Shown here: one piece after another, positions 1 through 8,636 of the stretch
How the letters are laid out: the number at the start of each line of letters is the position of its first letter
Position numbering within the stretch: position 1 is the stretch's first letter
Origin: an uncultured Cyclobacteriaceae bacterium
GTDB lineage: Bacteria > Bacteroidota > Bacteroidia > Cytophagales > Cyclobacteriaceae
DNA: 64,000 bases
Reading direction: 5' to 3'
Assembly (NCBI GenBank): GCA_905479015.1
Contig: CAJQKV010000020.1
Span: forward strand, 1-64,000
Translations under genes and position numbers: made by a program
The notes under the pieces: generated by a model
What the model was told of the DNA's origin: nothing
The model's input: only the letters and a program-made list of their open reading frames with translations
Databases searched by the model: none

Positions 1-468
1 CATTCATCTGTCTGTTTTGATCACTCTAAATTATATAACAATTCATATAACTCATGGGTTCATATTTAGAATGTGTTGGTTTTGGTTAAATGGTTTGATA
101 AGGTTGAAATAATTTACAGGTCAAGGATTCAGTTTATCCCAAAAAATGATCTCATTTACCGCAATCAAATACATTCTAAAAAAAAATAAATTAACTCATT
201 GATCAACTTCATAACCTTGAAATAGTTAATGATCACATCAGAATTTCGTGAAAGTGGGGGAGGACATCTAAGCGTTCTTCTTGGATCAAAAAATTAAACA
301 AGTAGCTGTCTTATTTTATTTATGTCAATGCTCAATTCTGTTCGCTTCGTTTTCAACAAATTACTTTTATAATGATTAGGAACAATAGTAAACTAAACTT
401 ATACTTTATCATAACTAATTGATTATGAACAATTTTACTTATCATAAGCTAAGAATTAATCATAAAAA
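1..468. other. AT-rich stretch without a recognisable gene
   Basis: I read both strands and found no open frame of useful length, no RNA gene and no clear inverted repeat. Composition is very AT-rich with many stop codons in all frames. The stretch may contain the 3' flank of a gene that lies outside the window. Confidence 0.5.
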
Positions 469-576
469 ATGGAGATCAATCAGTTTTATCTCGTGAATGT
501 TTTCGGACAAGATAACATAAGGCTACAATTTCTTAATGGAAATGGGCTAAAAGATTTGAAAATTAAGATTTGTTAA
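469..576 (+). CDS. possible 35-residue small protein
   Basis: An ATG at 469 opens a short frame (starts MEINQFYLVN, ends LKDLKIKIC) whose TAA stop lies directly against the strong terminator at 575-609. An in-frame TAA lies 4-6 nt upstream of the ATG, so it cannot be extended. No Shine-Dalgarno sequence is visible, as is common in Bacteroidota. There is no signal peptide or recognisable domain. The only support for a real small gene is the tight placement before the terminator; it could also be chance or the end of a decayed gene. Confidence 0.25.
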   Translation: MEINQFYLVNVFGQDNIRLQFLNGNGLKDLKIKIC

Positions 577-609
577 AAGCATAAATTTCATTTTGAAATT
601 TATGCTTTT
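575..609 (+). terminator. strong rho-independent terminator
   Basis: A perfect 16-bp inverted repeat (575-590 and 594-609) with a 3-nt TTT loop ends in a T-run that continues to 611. On the plus strand it would terminate the small frame ending at 576. On the minus strand the stem also ends in TTTT, so it could act as the downstream terminator of the gene whose stop is at 657. Confidence 0.75.
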
Positions 610-656
610 TTTGAGGTAGATATTCACTTTATACTTAATCCAGTAATAAAATCTTA

Positions 657-1814
657 TTACTTTATTTGAGAATAGCGCATTTCTAAATCAGCTTGCAAGC
701 CATTTAACCTATTGTAATGCGCTTGATAATCAGTACCATTAAAATTTGCCGCAAAATTTGACGAACCAGACTTTTCAGAGAGAACTTGAATATTTGCATA
801 TTCTGCTAAAGCCTGTTTACATTTTCCGAAGTCTTGAAGCCACAGGTAAGCCTCTGCAATATTTAAATATAAAAAGGTAGCAGCTGCATCAGATATTCTA
901 GCTTTTTTATTCATTGGAATATATTCCTCAAGTTCTGCATTGAAAACATCTATTGCTTTCAATAGAGTTCCTTCGAATTTCTCAGCATTTTCTGGTTGCA
1001 TTTGAAGACCATAGCCACCAACGAGAGATCGCGCAGCTAAAGTTATTGCATCATAATTCTTTTTCTTAGCCCTAAGTGTATAAATCTGAGTAGTCATGCT
1101 TTTATTCATGAAACCATATCTGTTTGATAAAAAAAGACCAAGGTTTGATAAAGCATTATCTAATGCCTTTCTTTCAGCGTTTGGAAATTGACGCTTTTCG
1201 ACTTTCTGTTGTGTATTTGCATTTACTCCTCTACCTGCGAGTTTACCCTCAAAATTTTCTGCGTCTGTTTCAGTATGACTCCCATCAAAGCTAAAAGCCT
1301 CTTTTAGACCTTTATCATCTGTAATAACTATATCTATACTAATATTTGTATTTACATCTATTTTCCACAACTTATTACCATTTATATCTACCTTTCTAGC
1401 AGAAGAGCTGGTAATTGGTTTATTAACAGTTATAGTGACATTAGCAGCTGCATCATCTGATATTTCAAGACCTTCTATCTGAATACCACGTGTTATTCTT
1501 TCTTCTCCATGAATTGTAGGAAAATATTTATTTTCGGGAAGATTACCTTTATCTATTGCTCTTCTTTTTAGTTTTTCTTTTGCTGGAAGTGCCTTCCATT
1601 CTTCCATTTCTGCCTCATATAATACCAATTGCTCCTTAACTTCTTCTTCGTAAACAAGAGATGCATTAACGCTAAATGTACCACTTTCAGAAAGAAAGTT
1701 AGAAGGCGGTTGAAAATATGTAAATTCACTTTTAAACGGAACAGGCCTTTGCGCATTTGCGAAAAGCCCAGAAATGAAGATCAAGCATAAGAAAAGGTGG
1801 AATTTTAATTTCAT
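657..1814 (-). CDS. secreted protein of unknown function
   Basis: This 385-residue protein begins with a clear Sec signal peptide (hydrophobic residues about 5-20, cleavage near ANAQ), so it is probably periplasmic or outer-membrane associated. I do not recognise the family. The middle (about residues 110-200) is rich in beta-type sequence. The last 140 residues look helical and include an AEAYLWLQDF segment that resembles a single TPR-like hairpin. The gene stands alone with long non-coding flanks on both sides. The plus-strand hairpin at 575-609 lies just past its stop and may terminate it. Confidence 0.8.
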   Translation of the reverse strand: MKLKFHLFLCLIFISGLFANAQRPVPFKSEFTYFQPPSNFLSESGTFSVNASLVYEEEVKEQLVLYEAEMEEWKALPAKEKLKRRAIDKGNLPENKYFPTIHGEERITRGIQIEGLEISDDAAANVTITVNKPITSSSARKVDINGNKLWKIDVNTNISIDIVITDDKGLKEAFSFDGSHTETDAENFEGKLAGRGVNANTQQKVEKRQFPNAERKALDNALSNLGLFLSNRYGFMNKSMTTQIYTLRAKKKNYDAITLAARSLVGGYGLQMQPENAEKFEGTLLKAIDVFNAELEEYIPMNKKARISDAAATFLYLNIAEAYLWLQDFGKCKQALAEYANIQVLSEKSGSSNFAANFNGTDYQAHYNRLNGLQADLEMRYSQIK

Positions 1815-2436
1815 GATAATAAGATTTTTTTTATAATGATTAGAATATTGGTAATTTAATTTAAAAATTTTATTTTAATTAATTATTTCCATATTAACTA
1901 ATTAATCATATTTTTTTGTGGATATGATTAAATTGTAAGTGCTACTTAAGCTTTTTAGATTACTTAACTTAGGCCTTACAGAGAGAATTTATAATTTTAA
2001 TATATATTGAGAATAGAATAGTCATTATTAAAGATTGAGTTGGCTTATCATTCTACCGATAAGGTGTACTATTTAATAAGTATTCAGTAAGCAATCAAAT
2101 TGTAGGGCCGTATTTCTCGTGTAAACATAATATCAATATATGATCAAGCGGTTCTATGATCGTCAAGCGGGCAGCAACACTAAACTGCTATTTTGTTATA
2201 TAATTTATATTATGTTAAGTTATTGTTTTGAAAAGTATTTGAGATAATCAACATACGTCCATTAGGCCTATTGTGAATTATCCTATAAATTCCTCTTCTA
2301 TGCACAGGTTCGTAAAACGTTACCAAAATCAAAATAACAAATTTTTTTCTTGTGATGGCTCAACATGATAAGACAGCGCATTGCGGCATTACGCAATAAT
2401 AGAGTGATCCTTCTGAAATAGAATTACAATATAAAC
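1815..2436. other. 622-bp intergenic region, no gene recognised
   Basis: This stretch separates the secreted protein from the end of the inositol operon. It is AT-rich near 1815-1920, where the promoter of the 657-1814 gene should lie. A minus-strand frame of about 50 codons (near 2220-2370) has no ATG start and no recognisable similarity, so I do not call it. No terminator hairpin with a T-run is visible after the symporter gene. Confidence 0.5.
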
Positions 2437-4017
2437 TTAACCCGCTTGCCCTAACACAATATAAATTAGAAGGGTTACTATACACAAACCTATAGACAGT
2501 TTTTTAGTATGCTTCCATTCGGTTAAGTCCAATAAATTAATATCACCGATATCTAAACTTTTTTGATTTGGATAGAAATAGGAAACACCAAACATAATAG
2601 CCATATTTAATAAAAATTCAATACCCCATATATGAATAAAATGAAGATCTACATCTAAAATAAAAATACAGATAATATAAAATGATAAACCCGAAAAAAG
2701 CGCCGATTTTGCTCCCATAGCAGATATTTTAGGTAAAAAAAAGCCTGCGAGCATGATGGAAGCCACTGGAATAAAGAAAATACCATTCAGTTGTTGTAAA
2801 AGCTGGTATAGGCCATCTGATGCATTGGCTACCATCGGTGCGGTAATGATTGCGAATATGGCCAATATTGCAGATACTGACTTCCCTACTTTCACCATTT
2901 TTCGATCGCTCGAAGATGGATTGATATGTCTTTTATAAACATCTACACTAAAAATTGTGGCAGCACTATTAAGTACACTGTTGAATGTACTCAGCACCGC
3001 ACCCATCACCACAGCCGCAAATAAACCTGTAAACCATTTGGGCATGACCTTTTTAATTAACTCAGGATAGATCATGTCTTGCTGATCATAAAAGCTATCT
3101 CCAAAATAATAAAATCCAATAACGCCTGGTAGAATGATGATGATAGGTACAAATATTTTTAAAACCCCCGTATAAAGTAAGCCTTTCTGGGCCTCTATAA
3201 GGTTTTTAGCGCCTAATGCCCGTTGAATAATGTTTTGATTCATACACCAGAAATAAATTTGATTGATGATCAACCCGGTAAATAAGGTTTCAAAAGGCAT
3301 GACCGAATCTTTAGTCCCGATCACATTAAACTTTTCTGGAACGGCGTTAAATACTTTCTCCAAACCTATGAGCAGATTTCCACCACCTATACTCACCAAA
3401 GCCAGTATCGGAATAGCAGTACCTCCTATCAATAACCCATATCCGTTGACGGTATCGGAAATAGCTACGGCCTTTAAACCACCAAAAACGGCATATATAG
3501 ATCCCAATAAGCCAACTAGCCCTACAGTTATCCAAAGGCCTTCCGTCTTGCTTACACCGAGAACGCCTGAAATATCAAAGATGCTTTCTAAATTAATGGC
3601 TCCAGTATAAAGTACTATAGGTAAGAGGGTTACTACAAAAGAAATAATCAAAAATAAGGCGACTAAGGTTCGAGTCAAGCTGTCAAATCGATTCTCTAGA
3701 TATTGGGGAATCGTAGTTAAACCCATTTTTAAGTATTTTGGAACAAAATATATGGCTGCCAGCACTAAAGCAAGTGCCGAAGTAACTTCCCAGCCAATGA
3801 TGATGAATCCGTTTTTGTAAGAAGATCCATTCATGCCAATCAAATGCTCTGTGGAGATATTGGTCAACAACATAGATCCTGCGATTACAGGACCGGTTAA
3901 ACTTCTTCCACCCAGAAAATATCCATCCTGAGAATCTAACTTTTCATTTCGCAATTTATACCAAGAGTAAATTGCGACAAACAAGGTGAATGCCAAGAAA
4001 GTCATGAAAGTATACAT
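2437..4017 (-). CDS. sodium:solute symporter (SSS family), probable inositol importer
   Basis: A 526-residue polytopic inner-membrane protein with about 13-14 hydrophobic segments. Near the N-terminus it carries GGRSLTG and NISTEHLIGMNG, typical of the SSS (SLC5) family, in the branch that includes SglT and YidK. The family couples Na+ entry to uptake of sugars, polyols and related solutes. It is the last gene of the minus-strand inositol operon, 52 nt after iolG, so import of myo-inositol or a related cyclitol is the natural reading. Sequence alone does not fix the substrate. Length is normal and the frame is intact. Confidence 0.9.
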   Translation of the reverse strand: MYTFMTFLAFTLFVAIYSWYKLRNEKLDSQDGYFLGGRSLTGPVIAGSMLLTNISTEHLIGMNGSSYKNGFIIIGWEVTSALALVLAAIYFVPKYLKMGLTTIPQYLENRFDSLTRTLVALFLIISFVVTLLPIVLYTGAINLESIFDISGVLGVSKTEGLWITVGLVGLLGSIYAVFGGLKAVAISDTVNGYGLLIGGTAIPILALVSIGGGNLLIGLEKVFNAVPEKFNVIGTKDSVMPFETLFTGLIINQIYFWCMNQNIIQRALGAKNLIEAQKGLLYTGVLKIFVPIIIILPGVIGFYYFGDSFYDQQDMIYPELIKKVMPKWFTGLFAAVVMGAVLSTFNSVLNSAATIFSVDVYKRHINPSSSDRKMVKVGKSVSAILAIFAIITAPMVANASDGLYQLLQQLNGIFFIPVASIMLAGFFLPKISAMGAKSALFSGLSFYIICIFILDVDLHFIHIWGIEFLLNMAIMFGVSYFYPNQKSLDIGDINLLDLTEWKHTKKLSIGLCIVTLLIYIVLGQAG

Positions 4018-4069
4018 ATTCTGTTTTGTCTAAAAGTTAAATTTTATACTGACTTTTTTAGTGGTTATC

Positions 4070-5083
4070 TTAATTAAGCATCTCTTTTAACATCACTACC
4101 CTATTTTCTTGCATAGATGTATTGGCTGCCCATCCCATAGCCAATGAAATTAAGCCATCTTGACCTCCTACTTTTGGTGCTTCGTCATGAACAATACAAT
4201 GAATAAAAGCCTTCATTTCATTAAAATAAGAGGGAATATATCTATCCATAAAAAAATGAAGCGGTAAGGATTCCGATTGGCCCTTTTTATTGTAGTAGTA
4301 ATGATTATCTGATTTATTATTCTCCGTACCGGCCATGCCTTCGGAACCAAATACTTCCACTCTTTGGTCGTACCCATAAACGGCTTGACGGCTGTTGTCT
4401 ATAGTGGCGATGGCACCGCTTTCAAAGGTGATCGTTACCACGGCGGTATCGATGTCTCTAGCGATGCCAATTTCAGGATCTATGAGGTTTCTACCCACAG
4501 CGAAAATTGATTTGACCTCACTATTGACCATAAACCTAGACATATCAAAATCATGAATGGTCATGTCTAGAAACATCCCACCAGAAGATTTTATATAACT
4601 AATCGGTGGGGGTGCAGGATCGCGACTCGTAATTTTAACTATTTGTGGCTCCCCTACTTTTCCTTCATCGATTAAGCTTTTTATCTTCATGAAATTCGGA
4701 TCAAATCGACGATTAAATCCCAACATAAATTTAACGCCAGCCCTTTCAACGATTTGCAAAACCCTCATTGCAGTCTGTATTGACAAATCCATAGGCTTTT
4801 CACAAAAAACATCTTTACCTGCTTGAGCCGCCGCTATGATGTTTTCTGCATGTTGATTCGTTGGAGAACAAATGACCACGGTATTGACCTCCTGATTAGA
4901 GATGAGGTCTTGATAATCCGAGTAAAATTTAGGTATGTTATATTTCGCTGCCCATTGTCTAGCCTCTACATTAATGTCTGAAATCGCAACCACCTCTACT
5001 TCTGAAAATTTCTGCATAAGATTATCCAGATGAATCTGTCCCATCCGCCCAATCCCTATGATTCCTATTTTTATTTGCTTCAT
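4070..5083 (-). CDS. iolG: inositol 2-dehydrogenase (Gfo/Idh/MocA family)
   Basis: This 337-residue oxidoreductase has an N-terminal Rossmann motif (GIIGIGRMGQIH, residues 7-18), the family EKP motif (95-97, Lys96), and DMTIH with Asp173 and His177 in the positions of the catalytic pair of Bacillus inositol dehydrogenase. Family chemistry is NAD+-dependent oxidation of myo-inositol to 2-keto-myo-inositol, the entry step of the pathway. The gene lies 29 nt after a second Gfo/Idh/MocA gene in the same operon. Which of the two prefers myo- over scyllo- or other inositols is not settled by sequence; I give the symbol to this one because it is closer to classical IolG. Confidence 0.85.
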   Translation of the reverse strand: MKQIKIGIIGIGRMGQIHLDNLMQKFSEVEVVAISDINVEARQWAAKYNIPKFYSDYQDLISNQEVNTVVICSPTNQHAENIIAAAQAGKDVFCEKPMDLSIQTAMRVLQIVERAGVKFMLGFNRRFDPNFMKIKSLIDEGKVGEPQIVKITSRDPAPPPISYIKSSGGMFLDMTIHDFDMSRFMVNSEVKSIFAVGRNLIDPEIGIARDIDTAVVTITFESGAIATIDNSRQAVYGYDQRVEVFGSEGMAGTENNKSDNHYYYNKKGQSESLPLHFFMDRYIPSYFNEMKAFIHCIVHDEAPKVGGQDGLISLAMGWAANTSMQENRVVMLKEMLN

Positions 5084-5112
5084 TTTGATGTTTTTAAATG
5101 GGTTACGATCCC

Positions 5113-6129
5113 TTAATCAATTTTAATTAATTCATTGTTCTTGAAAGATTGAGTAGCAAGTTCGGCTATAATGGTAGCCCGTGTGCCATCGTGAGCAGAA
5201 ACACTTGGTTTTCTGTCCTCTAGAATACAATCCACAAACTCTTGCACCTCATTGACAAAGGCCTCATGAAATCTCTCTGAGAATGAATATGTACATTCTT
5301 TACGAATACCCGCGGCATCAAATAGTTCAACGAGGTTTTTCTGTGGTACAGAACCTATTCTAATTTGTCCGAGCGTACCTATGATTTCAGTTTCTATATT
5401 GTAGCCATGTGGAGCCGTACGGCCCGCCAATAAAAAAGCCATACTCTCATTTTTAAATTGCATAAGGGCAGAAACATTATCGCCATCCTCATATTTCGCA
5501 AATTCTTGATGTGCATAACAGCCTCCGATGGCATAAATAGATTTGGGCTCTGATTGTAAAAACCAGCGTGCCAAATCTATATCATGAATGGCCATATCAA
5601 GAAACTGACCAGAGCTGTTGGCTGCATATTTTATAGCTCCATCAATCGCTGATGCAGGATCTACACTGTATCCCCTAAATAATATGGGTCGACCAATGTA
5701 GCCTGATTCTATTTTCTTTTTGGCATAAGCATATGAGGGGTCATATCGCCTCATAAACCCCAACATAAATACTGATTTGGGTTGTGAAGCAACAGCTTTT
5801 TCTACCACCCAACATTCAGCTTTAGAGATACCTAAAGGTTTTTCACAGAACACATGTAATCCTTTTTCTAAGGCCGAAATCACTTGTTCGCAATGTAAAT
5901 TTGAAGGAGAAACAATCGCCACTGCATCTAGTTCTGCTTGTGCCAGCATTTCGTTATAATCTGTATAACATTGGTCTAGCCCCCATTCCTTTTTAGCGCG
6001 ATCTAATTCGTCTCCCTGAACACTACAAACGGCGGATAGCTGAGCATTTTTAACATGGTTTACTATATTATCAGCATGTTGGTGCCCCAATCTTCCTAGA
6101 CCGACCACTCCTATTTTAACCTTGTTCAT
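5113..6129 (-). CDS. second Gfo/Idh/MocA inositol-type dehydrogenase
   Basis: A 338-residue protein of the same fold and length as the downstream dehydrogenase: Rossmann motif GVVGLGRLGHQH (7-18), EKP (96-98), and DMAIH giving the Asp178/His182 pair. It is clearly a paralogue rather than a recent copy, because the two sequences differ across most of their length. In other bacteria, paired dehydrogenases in iol operons handle different stereoisomers (for example scyllo- or D-chiro-inositol) or reduce the inosose back; this is inference here. It lies 83 nt downstream of the IolE-like gene. Confidence 0.8.
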   Translation of the reverse strand: MNKVKIGVVGLGRLGHQHADNIVNHVKNAQLSAVCSVQGDELDRAKKEWGLDQCYTDYNEMLAQAELDAVAIVSPSNLHCEQVISALEKGLHVFCEKPLGISKAECWVVEKAVASQPKSVFMLGFMRRYDPSYAYAKKKIESGYIGRPILFRGYSVDPASAIDGAIKYAANSSGQFLDMAIHDIDLARWFLQSEPKSIYAIGGCYAHQEFAKYEDGDNVSALMQFKNESMAFLLAGRTAPHGYNIETEIIGTLGQIRIGSVPQKNLVELFDAAGIRKECTYSFSERFHEAFVNEVQEFVDCILEDRKPSVSAHDGTRATIIAELATQSFKNNELIKID

Positions 6130-6212
6130 AGTCTTCTACTTTTATTCATCTCATCGATAGATCTCTTTTAGAATTAAATGATACTCATCGAAAAAGCGGT
6201 GCAATGTGACCC

Positions 6213-7112
6213 TCATAATCCAAGTCCTTTGAGATACTCACGATTGCTCTGCGCGCATTGCTTTGGGTTGCCCATTCCAGGTAACACATCTTGCTCTACT
6301 ACGGCCCAGCCCGAATAATCCTGCCCCTTCAATTCGTCAATAAATCTCTTAAAATCAACAGCTCCCTTACCTAATTCGCAAAAAATACCGTTTTGAACGC
6401 TTGTGAAATAGTCCCATTGGTTCAAACGCGCCTTTTCGGCGACCTTGGTATCGAAATCTTTAAGGTGGATGTGCCAGATTCTTTCTTTATACTGAGTCAA
6501 AGCTTCAATGGGATTTCCCCCACCATAACTATAATGACCTGTATCTAAACATAGTCCTACTAATTGCTTATCTGTATATTCAAGTAATTTATGGATCTCA
6601 TCTGGGGTCTCAACATAACCTGCACAATGATGATGAAAGACTGTTTGAAAACCATAAGCTTCTTTTACCGCATAGGCAATTTGATTGGCTCCCTCGGCAA
6701 ATATTTCCCATGCATTAGGACCCAGTCCCATAGCTGAGGTAATATTGCCAGCATTTTTTATCCTCGCTTCTACCGCCCCATTATCATCTGCTAATACTAT
6801 TTTCGCATTCTCATAGCCAGCGTAATACATCAGCCCAGCAACTTTTAACGCATACGCAAGACCTTTGATGTGGGTATTCGAATCCTTCAAATTCACAGGA
6901 ACAAACGCCCCTATCAAATCTAATTCCCGCTTAGCTAAATTCTGAGAAAGCTGATTCGGCTGAGTAGGTAAAAAACCCCAATCTCCTAACTCCGTTCCTT
7001 GATATCCTGTTGCCCTCATTTCCTCGAGAACTTGGCCGTAGGGGGCTACTTTTCCCTCTAAGTCAAACTCAAGTACTCCCCAAGAGCATGGAGCATTGGC
7101 CAATTTTATCAT
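6213..7112 (-). CDS. iolE: inosose dehydratase-like TIM-barrel protein
   Basis: A 299-residue sugar phosphate isomerase/epimerase-type TIM barrel. Likely metal-site segments are GTELGDW (39-45), FHHHCAGY (about 158-165), CLDTGHYSYGGG (about 188-199), HIHLKDF (about 214-220) and VVEQD (about 271). The opening NAPCSWGVLEF resembles the IolE/MocC group, which dehydrates 2-keto-myo-inositol to 3D-(3,5/4)-trihydroxycyclohexane-1,2-dione. Position between the dehydrogenase genes and iolA/iolD supports that role. An inosose isomerase (IolI) role is the main alternative, but the operon would then lack a dehydratase. Confidence 0.8.
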   Translation of the reverse strand: MIKLANAPCSWGVLEFDLEGKVAPYGQVLEEMRATGYQGTELGDWGFLPTQPNQLSQNLAKRELDLIGAFVPVNLKDSNTHIKGLAYALKVAGLMYYAGYENAKIVLADDNGAVEARIKNAGNITSAMGLGPNAWEIFAEGANQIAYAVKEAYGFQTVFHHHCAGYVETPDEIHKLLEYTDKQLVGLCLDTGHYSYGGGNPIEALTQYKERIWHIHLKDFDTKVAEKARLNQWDYFTSVQNGIFCELGKGAVDFKRFIDELKGQDYSGWAVVEQDVLPGMGNPKQCAQSNREYLKGLGL

Positions 7113-7135
7113 AACAATTACGCTTTAAATATTTA

Positions 7136-8611
7136 TTAAAATTTTCTAGACCAATCTTTCGGCCATCTTTCTATGACTACTTTGGTTTGTGTGAAAAATT
7201 CAATGGCATGTCTTCCTTGACCATGCAAGTCACCGAAAAAACTATCTTTCCATCCACTAAACGGAAACTGTGCCATAGGAGCTGCTACTCCAATATTAAT
7301 ACCAATATTCCCAGCCATTACTTCATTTCGAAACTTTCGGGCACTTGCACCGCTACTTGTGAACAAACAAGCAGAATTTCCGTATTTGCTTTTATTTATG
7401 AATGAAATAGCGTCATCAACGGTATTCATATGCAAGAGACTCATGACCGGGCCAAATATTTCTGTTTCAATGACTTTCCCATCAAGCGCCAAGTTTTCTA
7501 AAATAGTTGGGGCGATGAAATTACCTTTATCATATCCAGATACTTTAGGGGTTCTCCCATCTAACAAGAGATTGGCACCTTCTTCTACACCCAAATTAAT
7601 TAAGCGATTAATTCTTGATTTACTATCAGGGGTAATCACAGGCCCCATATCTACTCCGGAGTCTAAACCAAAACCAATGTGTTTGCTTTTTGCACTTTCA
7701 TAAAGGGCCTCCCTAATTCCATTTTTTTGATCACCAACACTTAGGATGACAGAAGCGGCTAAGCATCGCTGCCCAGCACATCCATACACGCTGTCTGAGA
7801 CAATTTTAGAAGTCATTTCAATATCTGCGTCAGGAAGAATGACTACGGGGTTCTTAGCCCCTCCTTGCGCTTGCACCCGCTTTCCATATTGAGCGCCTTT
7901 GGCATATATATATTTTGCTACATCGGTGCTCCCCACAAAGCTGATCGCTTTGACCAATGAATGCTCGAGCAGCGCATCTACGGCTACCTTTCCCCCATGT
8001 ACCATATTGACCAATCCCTTAGGTAAATCTAATTGATCAATCAGATGAAATATTTTGATCATCGTCAAGGGTACTTTTTCGGATGGTTTCACCACCATAG
8101 CATTGCCACAAGCAATGGCATAAGGTAGAAACCAAAAAGTAATCATCGCTGGAAAATTGAATGGAGCAATGCAAGCGGTAACTCCCAAGGCCTGGCGGAT
8201 CATAAATTCATCAACACCACTCGCTATATCTTCAGAGAATTCACTCTGCATCAACATGGGTGTACCACAGGCAGTTTCTATGTTTTCAATGGCACGCATC
8301 AATTCTCCTTTGGATTCTTCCATAGTCTTACCCGACTCAAGGGTAATGGTCTGGGCCAAGTCCTCAAGATTTTCATCCATCAACCTCTTGAGTTTAAAAA
8401 GAGGTTGAACCCTACGCATGACCGGAACTTTTTTCCATTCTAAATGCGCTTGATGGCCTGATTTAATAGCTTGATCCATGTCTCTGGCTGACGCTGATCC
8501 GATAGGAACTTCAGCCAGCAACTCTTGTGTCGCAGGATTCAACACCTTTACCGTTGACAGATTAGCACTCGCTGTCCAGGTGTTGTCAATATAATTTTTT
8601 AATGCTTCCAT
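7136..8611 (-). CDS. iolA: methylmalonate/malonate-semialdehyde dehydrogenase (CoA-acylating)
   Basis: This 491-residue aldehyde dehydrogenase has the nucleophile Cys283 in CAGQRCLA and the QGGAKN segment (249-254) where ordinary aldehyde dehydrogenases carry a general-base Glu, a hallmark of the CoA-acylating MMSDH group. In inositol catabolism IolA converts malonic semialdehyde, NAD+ and CoA to acetyl-CoA, CO2 and NADH, the last step. Full length for the family. It lies 25 nt after iolD. The enzyme may also serve valine degradation (mmsA), but the operon context favours the inositol role. Confidence 0.92.
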   Translation of the reverse strand: MEALKNYIDNTWTASANLSTVKVLNPATQELLAEVPIGSASARDMDQAIKSGHQAHLEWKKVPVMRRVQPLFKLKRLMDENLEDLAQTITLESGKTMEESKGELMRAIENIETACGTPMLMQSEFSEDIASGVDEFMIRQALGVTACIAPFNFPAMITFWFLPYAIACGNAMVVKPSEKVPLTMIKIFHLIDQLDLPKGLVNMVHGGKVAVDALLEHSLVKAISFVGSTDVAKYIYAKGAQYGKRVQAQGGAKNPVVILPDADIEMTSKIVSDSVYGCAGQRCLAASVILSVGDQKNGIREALYESAKSKHIGFGLDSGVDMGPVITPDSKSRINRLINLGVEEGANLLLDGRTPKVSGYDKGNFIAPTILENLALDGKVIETEIFGPVMSLLHMNTVDDAISFINKSKYGNSACLFTSSGASARKFRNEVMAGNIGINIGVAAPMAQFPFSGWKDSFFGDLHGQGRHAIEFFTQTKVVIERWPKDWSRKF

Positions 8612-8636
8612 AGTATTGGATCAATAAATTTTGATT

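Noticed and set aside
2220-2370. Minus-strand frame of about 50 codons after the symporter
   Set aside because: No ATG, no recognisable similarity and no leader. Not enough to call a gene or remnant.
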